A DNA stretch of 64,000 nt from Enoplolaimus lenunculus (Eukaryota; Nematoda; Enoplea; Enoplida; Thoracostomopsidae), in NCBI GenBank assembly GCA_030248215.1, contig JASANG010003582.1, forward strand, positions 1 to 64,000, written 5' to 3'. Below, in pieces: positions 49,101 through 63,200 of this stretch. Each line of letters begins with the position of its first letter. The first letter of the stretch is position 1. A program made the position numbers and the translations under genes. The notes below the pieces were generated by a model. It searched no databases. It was not told the DNA's origin and was given only the letters and a program-made list of their open reading frames with translations.

Positions 49101-52100
49101 GCCACACTGCATATTGGATCATTGAGAAGTTGCTTTCAGACAGACCAATAGATGCAGAATACCACAGCCGAACCCGTATGTATTGAAAAAGCCGTTTGCT
49201 AGGCTTTCACTGTTTTGGTAAAACCCACAAAAATGCCGGCCCATGTGAATATCAGGGGAGGAACGTTTTTCTGTGGGTCTGCAATAGAGTAATCTTATGC
49301 TAAGACTAATTTTTGCTTGGATTTAGGTTCAGGTTTAGGCTTAAGCTTAGGCTTAGGAATGAAAATTATTTCTGATAAATGGTACGTAAGGTCTCTACTC
49401 AACAATTGTTCCCTTAGAAAATTTTTGTGTGAAAAAAGATAAATCAATATTTGACTTTTGAGAGCCCAGTCTCCCGTCGTAAAAATCTGGATCCGCGCTG
49501 GGTCCGTATTATATTTAAATGTGCACGACGATATTTAAACTTCATTAAACCACAAGCTGTAAATGTTGGTACAACAAAACCTAAGAGGTAAAGATCATTT
49601 ACGGAGGGGTTTAACATAAACTTACGCAAATAATAAAACTGTTGATTCTTTATACTGAAAATGTTCAAGTTGAAACTGTTCGTTTTTGTCACGCAACCTT
49701 CTAAACGTCGTTTTTAATAATTTCCGCTTCATTTCACTATGTCTCGAAAAAATTCAAAAACATACGCTCGCTTCTTTGCACTATGTTCGACTTCCAAGGG
49801 TTAGTGTTTTGAACGGAAATGATTGAATTTAAACTTGCAACCAAATTGCGCAAGATATAAGTTCGTATTAGGTTTTAGGTATGTTTTTAAACACAAAAAC
49901 CAAATCTCCATAAACACCGCGCTTCGATACAGCGCCCGTTTTCAAGCAAATAATATTCCCATACTACCAAACATTTTGAATGCTGACATTCAGCAAATAT
50001 CAAAGAGTAAAACGCAGAAGATATATGTGGGTCCGCTATATATTATTTTAATTTTAATGCCAACTGAACAAATTTCTTGTGTGTTTATGCTCGGCAACGA
50101 AGCAGCAAATTAATTTTTTAAGACTTTCAACCATCAACGGTGCATATGTGTAAAGTAGTGTAGCCTATACAGCGATAAATCTAAAAGCGTGTAAAGGTAA
50201 TAGTTTGGGTGTTTGCGCGACAGTGTTTTGGGTGTCGCCGGTTGTGTATCCGGTCATGAAAACATTCTGTTTGCCAAATTAGGGCGTCGGACGGAAACGG
50301 ACTAAATTTAAAAGTCTAACGCGACTATGACGATTTTAGTTAGCGGCCAGTAGTTCAACGAAACAATTAAATGATTTTTAAAATGCTGAAAATGTCATTA
50401 AAATTGTGATTTTTTCACGTATTCGGATTTTGCATTTCGAATATTTTAAAATATGTAATATTTAGCAAAATGTCTGACGCGAAAAATTAGTTAACCTGAA
50501 ACAATAGGTATGCTTGGATGTGGAAACAAAACTTTCAAACATTTTTTATGAGACAGTTTTAAAAAAGTTTCGCAGCTATTGTTTGCGGGCCTGAACGTAG
50601 CCGTAGGGAGAGCAGGAGGCTCAGCTCTCCTCCTGCAAAAATTTTGTCCCCTAGAAAATTTTCTTTCTTGCTTTTTAGCTATTGAACCCTTTTTATACAT
50701 ATACCACTTCTGAAAATTTTTTTGTCCCCTCTAGCAAGGTGAACTGGCTACATGGGCCTGGTTCTTTGATACATAAGTTTGTCGCGTATATAAAGCTTAT
50801 ATACAATTCAAATGATCGGGTGCGATGTTGTAGCTATTTTTATATTCGACTACGCACTCTTGCGTTTGCTTTTTAAGCTGCTTGAGGTTGTTTAATATTC
50901 GGATGCATATACTCGGTCGATGGTTTACTAGTAGCGTTCTGTTCGGCCTCTGTTTGACTCTTCTTTAGCGTTATACTGCAAGAGTTTGCAAGAATGCAGA
51001 AGTAGCTACGGGTTTTGGGTAGGCACTCACAACTGGGCAAGGGGGCGGTCGTAGGCAACCATCGGCTAGCCTTTCGTAGAGAAAACAACACGTGAGCTTT
51101 ACGCGCCCCGGTTTTAGATTCTTCTCTCTATGTAGCTAAGACTCCGTCTTTCTCGCTCTCTTGTTTTTGTCACTTGCTCAAATTCCGTTGGGTCGTTTTT
51201 GTCTACCACAATCAAGGGCGTCGCCAAGATTTCATTTTGCGAAGGGCATAATTTCATGTTAAACTGAAAATATTTTTTACTTTTTCAAACCAGAAGGTTA
51301 TTCTAACGCCTGTTAAAAGTGTTTTTGTCTCTCACAAAATTTCTAAGGGATTTACACGCTAGCCACCCTCTTGTATATACGCTCTCTTTATCCGACAACA
51401 ACAGTGTCTGGGCTTTTTATATATATACTTTTACACAGCCTTTAACTTTAATATTTTTGTGTATGTGTGTGTGAAAGAGACCTATTGTTTTGCTTGTCAG
51501 TTGCTGGTTTATTTATTGCTCGCTGCCGCCGGCAGCTATACGATAGATTGGGTTTTCACAGTGAGGGGCGCCGGTGGCCAGTTTCAGGTCTTTAAAACAC
51601 TCATATTTTTATTCGACAACCTAGTCGTGTTTGAGTTGTGCTTACATGCGGCTTGTGCTGTGCGCTAGTTTTCGAATTTGAGATATGATCCTTCCCAATG
51701 TTTGGCTAACGAATAGCGAAAAAATTGACACGTTGGTGCTCTTGCACTGTGATGCAAAACTGATCTAACAGTTTGTGGCTTCTACCAAACTTAATACCCA
51801 AATTGAACGGGTTTATATTTAATTCTAAGCGTTTCCGGCCACTTTTAGCACCGTAACAGCAGATTAAACATATTCCTCAGCATACGTTGAAAAAAGTGTA
51901 TATTCCTAAGCATAATCGTCAGCCAAAAGCCAAAAATGCTGTTTAGAATCTAAAGCCTGCTAGTTTACAGACCCACAAGGCCCTAAACCTAACATGAGCC
52001 ATGTTTCCAACAAAATGTTTTTCACAAAATTGTGTATTTTCAGTTGAAAACGATTCGAATAAACATTAAATGTGTACTTTTTAACAAATAAACAAGTAAA

Positions 52101-54183
52101 ACTCTATAACATTTTTTATTGGCTCAGTTTTTTGTGTTTTGAAATTGAAAAAGTATTTAACGGAAACATTATTGAATAAAATTTTATAAAAATACTGGCT
52201 TGATTATTACCGCTATTATGCTGCTAATTGTAGACAAAACTGTATCTTTCCTATTTTAAAATGGCATGGTTTTAAATGTTTTGCAGTGAAATTTGCTTTG
52301 TGCATTTCAAGGTATGTTGAGAAATCTTTAACGAGCAAATCTATAAGTAATCTATTAAATTTTAGTGCCATGGTAAATGCTAACAGGCAGTCAGGATTTT
52401 TTTGGTTTTGGGAAGGGCTACAATAAATGTGTAAATTGTTTTATAGTTTTTCTCACCTTGCTAGGGGGGCTGAAAACTTTACTGGAGTGGTATTCAAGTG
52501 TTCTCGAACACTTGCAAGCAAACAAGGAGGGGTCGTCCAACAAAACAACGCCCGGTGGTACATTTTGTTCCATGCGGAATACCAAGAGTTGCACACTCTT
52601 GTATTGTGAACTCTTGGTAGCATGAATTTATTGTTTATTTTGATTTGCTTTAATATTTAAAAAGTTCTTAATAATTTTGTTTTTGTTACTGTTGTATTAC
52701 AATAATTATTATTATTCTTATTATAATTATTAGTATTATATTATTTTTTTACAATTAGTGTTGTTTATTAAACTCTACATCTGTTTTCAATAACAAGTTT
52801 CTAATTAATTTTGTGTTTCAAAATTAATTATTAAACCCGCAATAATATTGAATACCAACAGTGTACACAGGGGGTACACAGACTGTTTGTATACCCCTGT
52901 GAATTGCTAGAGTGATAAAAAATAGGTACTTGGGTCATTTTTACAACTCAGGGTTTAATCTCGCTTATTTGGTCCGTTAGAAAGTTGGTCTTTCGCCTAA
53001 GTTATGTCCTTTTTGAATCCTGACAGTGCCATCGTTCTAAGCTTCAGTTATAATAGATCTCCATTGAAAAGTATATATTTTAATAGCTTCTATAAGCTTA
53101 AATTCATCTTTATGTTGGCTTTACGCTTGTCACCAACCATTGAGACCGTACACTGTAAAAAACAATGAGTCGAATTGACTTTCTCCGACATAGTCGCACG
53201 TTTGATTCTGGCCTAGTCGAATTTGACTCAGTTTTTGTAGTCTCGCAAATCCTATTTCGGCTAGAGTCAATTTAACTCAGCATTTTTGTAACATTTGAGG
53301 ATCGTTTGTGAACGATTATTTATGGCTTTTAACGCCGAAACAATAATTTTTAATATATAATATTCATAGTTGCTATTATATTAGCGCTGCCTACATTCAG
53401 GGCGGGAGCACCTGCAGAGCTGTTATTATGTCTGCATGTCAACCCTCGCATGTATTTCCGGTATATATACCGGTCGATTGGAAACGTATTGCGATCACTG
53501 TCGGTAGGTGTTTATAAAGGGTCAATGTTACTTTTAGGGCCGTAACAGTAGATTATATATAATTGTACCTAAGCTTAAACTTTGAAAAAGGTTAAGGTAC
53601 AACCCAAAGCCTCCGCATAAGCGTAAGCAAGCAATGTCTAAAATCTAATTCGGCTCTATTACAGTCCCATCAGAAGCCGAGACGGCCCAAAAAGTAACAC
53701 AGATAAAAAGTTGAAATGGATTATGAATTGTATTTTGTATTTCAGTACCCTTGCGTAGGTTCTTGTACGTTTTACCGTCATTAGTGTAAAGGCTTATTAG
53801 CTTTGCGTAGGTAAGGGAGACAAAGTTTGGGTTTAGGCTGATACAATGGTGTATATTCGTAAGTACGTACTATTTCAGAATTGTAAAGCCTGACGAAACC
53901 TAAACCTGGGCCTAAGCCTAAGTCTATGGTGTAAAAGAAGAGCCCATTGTAATTATAGGGGACTGTCCACTGGAAACACAACAACATTGGTACTTTAGAG
54001 TCCGAAAAATTAATACTTAGGCTAAGGTTACGCTTAATGCTTAAGCTTAAAATTTAAGATTTAATTATATAGGCTTAGGCTGATGCTTAAACATGGCAGG
54101 CACCTATAGTTAACATTGGCCAGGGAAACGTACATACAAGAGACCCGATTAATTTAAAATGAGTCGTATATACGCATATATAC

Positions 54184-54233
<50 letters not shown>

Positions 54234-57200
54234 GTATAATATATATAATATATATACATATCAGGGTGCAACCGGAATTCCGGTTCCGGTTCCGGCATTT
54301 TTTCACCTTCCGGTTCCGGTTCCGGTTCCGGTAAATTTTTACCGGATTTAAAAATTCCGGTGTTATAATTTGGCCGTTTTTTTAACTTTGTTAATCTTTA
54401 AGAATCTCTTTAGAAAGCCACTTGTATTCCGAATATAAGCCATTGATGGTGGATTTCACTTCAGTCGACGACGAAAATCTAAAATACAACAAATAAAATA
54501 AATATCTATGTTCGACTAAGGTTATTTCACAAATAATAGAGCAAAAAATAAGATTAAAACGAAATTTTTGGTGAAATGCATTTTTCACTTTCCGGTTCCG
54601 GTTCCGGTTCCGGTAAAATTTTCAAATTCCGGTTCCGGTTCCGGTAAATTGTAATTCCGGTTGCACCCTGATATATATAATATATATATTATATACTTTA
54701 ACAAGGCGGCATCACAGTCTACCAGAAAACCGACCCTGCCGTATATGTTATTTTTATTAGGGATGTGCCGATTAATCAGCATCGGCATCGGCAAAAATTT
54801 TGGTATCGGCACATCGCTATTTTTTATTTTCCCACGGTTTGCTCTACGCATACGCACACAATAGAGTGTTTATTTTCTCAAGTTACAGACCATATACGTA
54901 ATAACGTATATCGTAGATCATGATGACAGTTACTTTTCTGTACGTACCGTAGCGACGTGAAAAAGAGGGTGTGGGCTAATAAGAGTGGTGTCCCCAATTT
55001 GAGTCCCAATCAATAGGAGTCCGCATCTCTAAGAAGCGTCCGTAAGCAAATAGAATCCTTATATCCTTAGAGTGCATAAATTCCAATTATTCCTAATTGT
55101 AGCGCATAAATGATCCCAGTACCAAATATTTGACTTCGAAACTTTTAAGCGTAGTTAAATTTTGAAAGTGCATTCCTAAGTATAACCTTGCATGATCGCT
55201 CAAGCTATTGACATAAGACTAAACGTTTAAGTCAACGGATAGTCACAGTACCGGATGAAATATATCAGTAACGAAGGGTGATGTAACGTGGATTAAAAAT
55301 AATTAGCAGTCTATAACCGAATAACAGGGGATCCCTCTGAAGAGGCCAAATAAATATTGGTTCCATCTCTTATTCGGGTCACTACAGTACGTGTTACATG
55401 GCCCGATTGGTATCGGCTCCTGGCCGGTGCCGGAGCTTTGCGCCACGGCTACGGGGCAACTAGTACGTACGCACGCGTATATACGTCCTTTGCATATTAC
55501 GTATATATACGTACGTTGTCGTCAGTCGGTAGAAACAGTGGCATTGCCTGAAGGAGACATTTCTGTCTTTTAAATGCCTTTAATTTTAGGGCTAAAATTC
55601 GATTCTGTAAATTTTTAGCGATATTAAATAGCATAAAGCTTGGCTGTTGTAATTACACTTCCCCATAAAAAATTAAGGCTTAGACTAAGACTTAAAGCTC
55701 TGCATGGCTTACGCTCGGGCCCAAAGCCAGAGGGCGGGCTCAACCTCCTGGACAAAAATTGGATGTTGAGAAAATCTTTAACACGTTACTTGTGAGTCAT
55801 CGAAAACCCATGTATGCCTCTCGTGAAAAAATTTTATCCCCCTAGCAAGGTGAGCTGGCTATGGGTCTGCTTAGGATTAGGAAACATCTCGAGCAAAGTT
55901 TTAAACCTAAGGCTTATGAAAGTTTTTTCTAGACCTAAGTCTGAGCCTAACCCTAAGACAGAAGATATGTTTCTAATGACCTCGGGCACCGTACATTCCT
56001 GCCCGGTGCTGTTTGCCACCGTATCATAATTCGCGTTTATTTCCACGTCAGACAGCAAATCAATTTGTAAACAAAAGGTTTTTTGACGTGCCGCGCCGCC
56101 CTGCGCCGGACGACGAACATAGCGCCACCCCTTAACTAAACATTAATTTTGGCTATATTTCCGATCATTTTTGTTCCAGGTCAAAGAATTTTGCAGTTAT
56201 TAATATCATTGAATCTGTCAGTTGATTCGTGTTCAAAATTTCAAACAATGTAAGTTTAAATGTTATTGGCCGTCATACGTATATATTGCTTTAGTTACGT
56301 ATTTAATAGTCATGCAAATTCACCAGTAGGAGACGAGTATTCAGTTTTTTAAATTGGACATTTGCACCCAAAGCGTAGGCCTAAACGCAAACGCTAAATC
56401 CAACCAAACAAAACTTTTTCGCGATGTACACGTATATAGAGGGATAGAACCAAATTTTTCCAAAAGCGCGGCCGAAGTCACACTTAAGAATTTAACATTT
56501 TATTGAGCAAAGCGAAACTCCGATCGAAGCTCGAAGTTTCACGAAGCGTTTTATGTTTTATACTTTGGGGTGATGTCCGTCCGTCCGTCTGACAGTCTGT
56601 TCGTCCGAAAAGAATCTCAGGAACGGCTGAGCCAATTTTAATAACTTTTTGTTTGAAAGCCAATTATCCTGGGGGTGTTAACCTCGCATTGGGGTATTGA
56701 AATTTTGAGCCGTTTATTAGCTACAGGCTAATGTTCATCATTAATTAAGAATAAATTAGGACTTTCTACTATATTTCAGTATTTTTTATTAGTTACAAGC
56801 AATCGAATTTCAGCATTAAAAGGTTTTTGAGTGCGAGGAATCTGCATAGACTGTTTAATTCAAATCTCCAAAACCGATAATTGAGTAGTTAGCTACTAAA
56901 TACTTTGCATATTAGCATAGTTTATAAGCCTAAAATAGGACTTTTTACAATATTTCACTAATTATTAGGGATACAAGCAATTTAATTTCAGCAATAATGG
57001 GTTTTCGAGTGCGAGAAATCTGAATAAATTGTCTACAAAGTTTCAAAACCAATTATCTAATAGTTAGAGCTAATTTTCATAATACTTTAAAATAGCTTAC
57101 GTGTGCTCGAGCTTCGCTCAATACATGTATATAGTCCCACTACGACTGGTAATAGGTATGTATATATCATACTTTGGTTTAGGGACAATTCATTCGGATA

Positions 57201-60200
57201 CGCTTCAGACGGCGAGTCATCGGTTTTACCACAGTCTACGCCCGATACGAGTAGTGATCGACCGTCATCAGTGAGCCTGATGTCTACCGATTCATCTTCC
57301 GATTTCTCACAGTCAAATCCAAGGAACAGGTACGTGACATATTTCAAACTGATTCGTCTATGTTTTATACATTAATTTGCGCTGTTCGTTCGATATGGTT
57401 CACGGGCCAATGTACAGATAGAACAGGGACGTATATACTCCGAATTCTAAGCCTAATCCTAAGTGTAGGAGGATTGAGCTTTTACCTAAGCCTAAGCTTA
57501 AGTTTAAGCAAAAAATAATCTAACCCCTGATCCTTACAATTGAAACGCATCGCCGCGGTATTTCGCATTCAAAAACACGTCTCGCCCGGCAACTTGTTAT
57601 CCGAAATTTCATCGACTCGACAATTAACCGCCCATCTTTAATATGGGCCAATGTTACTTTGACCATGGGCCAATGTTACTTTAAGGGGCGTAACAGTAGA
57701 TTAAGCGTATTCCTAAGCTAATGCCTAAACTAAGCGTTGCAAAAAAGTGTTCCTAAGCCTAAACCTAAGCCTGACATACACTGTGAGCAGTGTTTAACAT
57801 TTATAACATATATGCGCAGTGCAAAATCTCCACAAGACGTGAGAGCCTACTCGGGCTCGAGCATCAAGCTCCTATAGCTCAGTGGTCATCGTAAACAAAC
57901 TTCCCCCACCAGGGAAACAGGGGATCGAACAGTAGATTAAGCGTATTCCTAAGCTAATGCCTAAACCTAAGCGTTGCAAAAAAGTGTTCCTAAGCCTAAA
58001 CCTAAGCCTAACATACACTGTGAGCAGTGTTTAACATTTATAACATATATGCGCAGTGCAAAATCTCCACAAGACGTGAGAGCCTACTCGGGCTCGAGCA
58101 TCAAGCTCCTATAGCTCAGTGGTCATCGTAAACTTCCCCCACCAGGGAAACAGGGGATCGAATCTTACCTTGAAATTACATCTCATGAAATTGAAAATAT
58201 TCATGGGAGCAAGTATGTTAAAACACTTAAGATTTGTCCTGACATAAATTTTAGCTTTTAGTACTTATGTCTGAGACCCTACCAGTTCCATGTGCGCATA
58301 GCTACGACTTAAGTCGTAAATTGATTCCTTAATTAAAAGGTCGACTCACACTGCAAAAAAATGGTGAGTCAAATTGACTATCTCCGAAATAGACTCTATG
58401 GGACTACGCAAACTGAGTCAAATTCGATTCCGCCAGAGTCAAGCATGTGCCACAGTGAGTTTTGACTTTGGCTGAGTCGAATTTGATTCATTTTGTGCAG
58501 TCCCGTAGAGCCTGTTTCGGAGACAGTCAATTTGACTCACCATTTGTTGCCGTGCATTTCTCTGCAACCCAGCCATTGTTTACTTCATTTAGTATTTAGC
58601 GGGGTGTACTTGTTATACCTGAGACAAATAAATGTTCAGGATACGACATATGTGATTCGTGCCGAGTATCTGATATTTATCTTATCTTGTAGTGTAGGAG
58701 GAATGAGCATTTACCTAAGCCTAAGCTTAAGTTTAAGCAAAAAATAATCTAACCCCTGATCCTTACAATTGAAACGTATCGCCGCGGTATTTCGCATTGA
58801 AAAACACGTCTCGCCCGGCAACTTATTATCCGAAATTTCATCGACTCGACAATTAACCGCCCATCTTTAATATGGGCCAATGTTACTTTGACCATGGGCC
58901 AATGTTACTTTAAAGGGCGTAACAGTAGATTAAGCGTATTCCTAAGCTAATGCCTAAACCTAAGCGTTGCAAAAAAGTGTTCCTAAGCCTAAACCTAAGC
59001 CTAACATACACTGTGAGCAGTGTTTAACATTTATAACATATATGCGCAGTGCAAAATCTCCACAAGACGTGAGAGCCTACTCGGGCTCGAGCATCAAGCT
59101 CCTATAGCTCAGTGGTCATCGTAAACTTCCCCCACCAGGGAAACAGGGGATCGAATCTTACCTTGAAATTACATCTCATGAAATTGAAAATATTCATGGG
59201 AGAAAGTATGTTAAAACACTTAAGATTTGCCCTGACATAAATTTCAGCTTTTAGTACTTATGTCTGAGACCCTACCAATTCCATGTGCGCATAGCTACGA
59301 CTTAAGTCGTAAATTGATTCCTTAATTAAAAGGTCGACTCACACTGCAAAAAAATGGTGAGTCAAATTGACTATCTCCGAAATAGACTCTATGGGACTAC
59401 GCAAACTGAGTCAAATTCGATTCCGCCAGAGTCAAGCATGTGCCACAGTGAGTTTTGACTTTGGCTGAGTCGAATTTGATTCATTTTGTGCAGTCCCGTA
59501 GTGCCTGTTTCGGAGACAGTCAATTTGACTCACCATTTTTTGCCGTGCATTTCTCTGCAACCCAGCCATTGTTTACTTCATTTAGTATTTAGCGGGGTGT
59601 ACTTGTTATACCTGAGACAAATAAATGTTCAGGATACGACATATGTGATTCGTGCCGAGTATCTGATATTTATCTTATCTTGTAGTGTAGGAGGAATGAG
59701 CTTTTACCTAAGCCTAAGCTTAAGTTTAAGCAAAAAATAATCTAACCCCTGATCCTTACAATTGAAACGTATCGCCGCGGCATTCCGCATTGAAAAACAC
59801 GTCTCGCCCGGCAACCTATTATCCGAAATTTCATCGACTCGACAATTAACCGCCCATCTTCAATATGGACCAATGTTACTTTGACCATGGGCCAATGTTA
59901 CTTTAAGGGGCGTAACAGTAGATTAAGCAAATTCATAAGCTAATGCCTAAACCTAAGCGTTGCAAAAAAGTGTTCCTAAGCCTAAACCTAAGCCTAACAT
60001 ACACTGTGAGCAGTGTTTAACATTTATAACATATATGCGCAGTGCAAAATCTCCACAAGACGTGAGAGCCTACTCGGGCTCGAGCATCAAGCTCCTATAG
60101 CTCAGCGGTCATCGTAAACTTCCCCCACCAGGGAAACAGGGGATCGAATCTTACCTTGAAATTACATCTCATGAAATTGAAAATATTCATGGGAGAAAGT

Positions 60201-63200
60201 ATGTTAAAACACTTAAGATTTGTCCTGACATAAATTTCAGCTTTTAGTACTTATGTCTGAGACCCTACCAATTCCATGTGCGCATAGCTACGACTTAAGT
60301 CGTAAATTGATTCCTTAATTAAAAGGTCGACTCACACTGCAAAAAAATGGTGAGTCAAATTGACTATCTCCGAAATAGACTCTATGGGACTACGCAAACT
60401 GAGTCAAATTCGATTCCGCCAGAGTCAAACATGTGCCACAGTGAGTTTTGACTTTGGCTGAGTCGAATTTGATTCATTTTGTGCAGTCCCGTAGAGCCTG
60501 TTTCGGAGACAGTCAATTTGACTCACCATTTTTTGCCGTGCATTTCTCTGCAACCCAGCCATTGTTTACTTCATTTAGTATTTAGCGGGGTGTACTTGTT
60601 ATACCTGAGACAAATAAATGTTCAGGATACGACATATGTGATTCGTGCCGAGTACCTGATATTTATCTTATCTTGTAGTGTAGGAGGAATGAGCTTTTAC
60701 CTAAGCCTAAGCTTAAGTTTAAGCAAAAAATAATCTATCCCCTGATCCTTACAATTGAAACGTATCGCCGCGGTATTTCGCATTGAAAAACACGTCTCGC
60801 CCGGCAACCTATTATCCGAAATTTCATCGACTCGACAATTAACCGCCCATCTTTAATATGGGCCAATGTTACTTTGACCATGGGCCAATGTTACTTTAAG
60901 GGGCGTAACAGTAGATTAAGCGTATTCCTAAGCAAATGCCTAAACTAAGCGTTGCAAAAAAGTGTTCCTAAGCTTAAACCTAAGCCTGACATACACTGTG
61001 AGCAGTGTTTAACATTTATAACATATATGCGCAGTGCAAAATCTCCACAAGACGTGAGAGCCTACTCGGGCTCGAGCATCAAGCTCCTATAGCTCAGTGG
61101 TCATCGTAAACTTCCCCCACCAGGGAAACAGGGGATCGAATCTTACCTTGAAATTACATCTCATATGAAATTGAAAATATTCATGGGAGAAAGTATGTTA
61201 AAACACATAAGATTTGTACACTAAAACTTTAATCAGTTTTAGATCTCAGTTATCCACTTGTGTTGAAAATCCTGAAGAGCCTATGTCTGTCGACAATTCT
61301 GATGAAAGCCGTGTATCGTTCATGGACGTTGATACATCCGGTTCAGCTCAAAAGTAAGTCAAAGTAGCCTTGTAGGAAACTTATTGTATTTCGTGCGCAA
61401 TACGTGCATGCTTATATTTCCAGTGCTGTCGTTCCTGTATATACGCAAGGAAAACTTGCCGTTTTCACTGACTATTTGTCATTTTCACCATTCTATAAAG
61501 ACAGTTTACGCACAATAAATAACTAATTTTTCTTCTATGCTGCTATTGCTCAATTTCGGTTAAAAATAAGTAACAAAATTCATCCAAACGTTTAAAAGAA
61601 CAAAGATGCAAAACCAAAATGAGTATATAGCACAATTTTATAAAAATATACTACGTATGCAATTGAATTTTTTGAAGCTTTTTAGAATTATTATATATCC
61701 TGCAAGTTTAACACAGGAGCCGGAGCCAAAATTTGTTTTTTGTCAAAGTCTAAGCCGGATATTTTGTGTGATCAAATTCGCTTTCAATGTTTTTGGCCAA
61801 TTTTACTTTTAGTGCAGTAGCAGTTGATTAACGTATTCCTAAGCCTGAGCAAAATAATGTACCTAGTCTAGAATAAAAGCCTACTCTTTTAGAGACCCAC
61901 CAAAAACCGGGACGGCATTTAAACTAAGATGGGCCGTATTTTAGTGAATTTCGGAGAGTCTTAAAAATGGACGCCCCTTAAAGTGGACCAATAGTTTTGT
62001 TCAGAATAGTCTGAAAATTTGCCAGAAAATTTTATTTTAATCATAAATCTGAAATACAAAAGATAGTAGAATTGGAATATATACCAAAGCAAATGCAATC
62101 AGCTCAGTGATTGAAAACGGCTGAACACATACGATTTTATATATATTGCTAACCGCAACAATCTTAAAAGCGCAATTTTTAGAGGAAAACACTTGGATTA
62201 ACTTTGTCTCTTCAATTGGCGTAATGAATTTAAAGAACGGAAATTAGAAATTTTTGCGCCAAAGTAAACCTAAACCAGTCGTTTATTTTTGAGTACAATA
62301 AGTTAGGATAATGAAACAAATTTTTAATACCTACCGAAGATACCGGTAAATTCCGGTGAAAAAACCAAATTTATTACCGGAACGGAACCGGATAGTGAAA
62401 AATACCGGACTTCCTTACCGAAATTAGAATTTTGGTAATACCCTGTGCACATCAGGGTGCAACCGGAGGTGAAAATAGCGGAGCCGAGACCAGAGGTCAA
62501 CAAAATTTGCCGGAGCCGGAGCCGGAGGTGAGGTGAAATTAGGTAGTAACGATGATGGTTAACTAGTTAATTTTAGCCAATACCTGCAATATGTTGTTAA
62601 CTTATTTGGTTTTACGCTAAATTATCTGCGAATGTTCGGAAATTCTTTCCTGAAAATTACGACAAAAGTAAAATTCAAACTGATAAATTTTGGAAAATTA
62701 TATATGCAAAATTTTGCTACCAAAATTTCCCGAACCTCCGGCAAAAATTTTACCGGAGCAAGAGCCTGAGGCCGATTTTCTACCGGAGTCGGAGGCAGAC
62801 CTCTGGTTGTACACTGGTACACAGAAAAGTCGCGTATATATACTATATGTCATCCCAGATGTTCCAAATTTTAGTTCGATGTTTGCAAGTCAACAGGAAA
62901 ATGTTATCCGTGTTTGCGCGCGAAAAAGATCATACACGATCTGAAACCAATGCATAATATACGTGTATTTGAATACGTTTTTTAGTCATATGATTTTAGT
63001 GTTTACTTGTTTTAGTGTTATGATGTGCCGTACATATCTTTGATTTGATTGTCTCTTTGTGTTTTTTTCCGTTTTCCCTACTAGCCCGCGTTTGCTCAAA
63101 AACCGTTGCTTTTGAAAACTTTGCATATATTCATGATCTCCGTTGATCATTTCACCCCTAAATTTGAATTTTTGAAAAATACAATTGACCCTGAAACGTT

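Larger units (their letters stand above)
47100..50872. other. Intron or intergenic, repeats only
   Basis: Apart from the MITEs listed at 48367-48497 and 48646-48779 and a TTAGGC remnant at about 49240-49362, nothing coding is supported. The minus frame 49444-49692 and plus frame 49823-50113 lack splice support or family match. Confidence 0.35.
57463..61216. repeat. Tandem array of 993-bp units inside an intron
   Basis: TAGTGTAGGAGGAATGAGC recurs at 58695, 59688 and 60681, an exact 993-bp step. The first unit, from 57463, is 236 bp longer because a segment (57694-57929) is duplicated in tandem (57930-58165). Units are nearly identical, so the array is young. Each unit contains a TTAGGC-family left end, a tRNA-like patch, and a TGAGTCA palindromic MITE, in that order. 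The 84-codon plus frames recurring at 58493, 59486 and 60479 cross the MITE and are not called genes. Confidence 0.97.

Noticed and set aside
58493-60733. Three 84-codon frames recurring every 993 bp
   Set aside because: They run through the palindromic MITE and repeat only because the array repeats.
57866-61145. Functional tRNA genes in the array
   Set aside because: Only A- and B-box matches; stems do not form a cloverleaf.
62833-62944. Extra plus-strand exon with acceptor TCATCCCAG
   Set aside because: Phase does not match the exons at 61353 and 63748.
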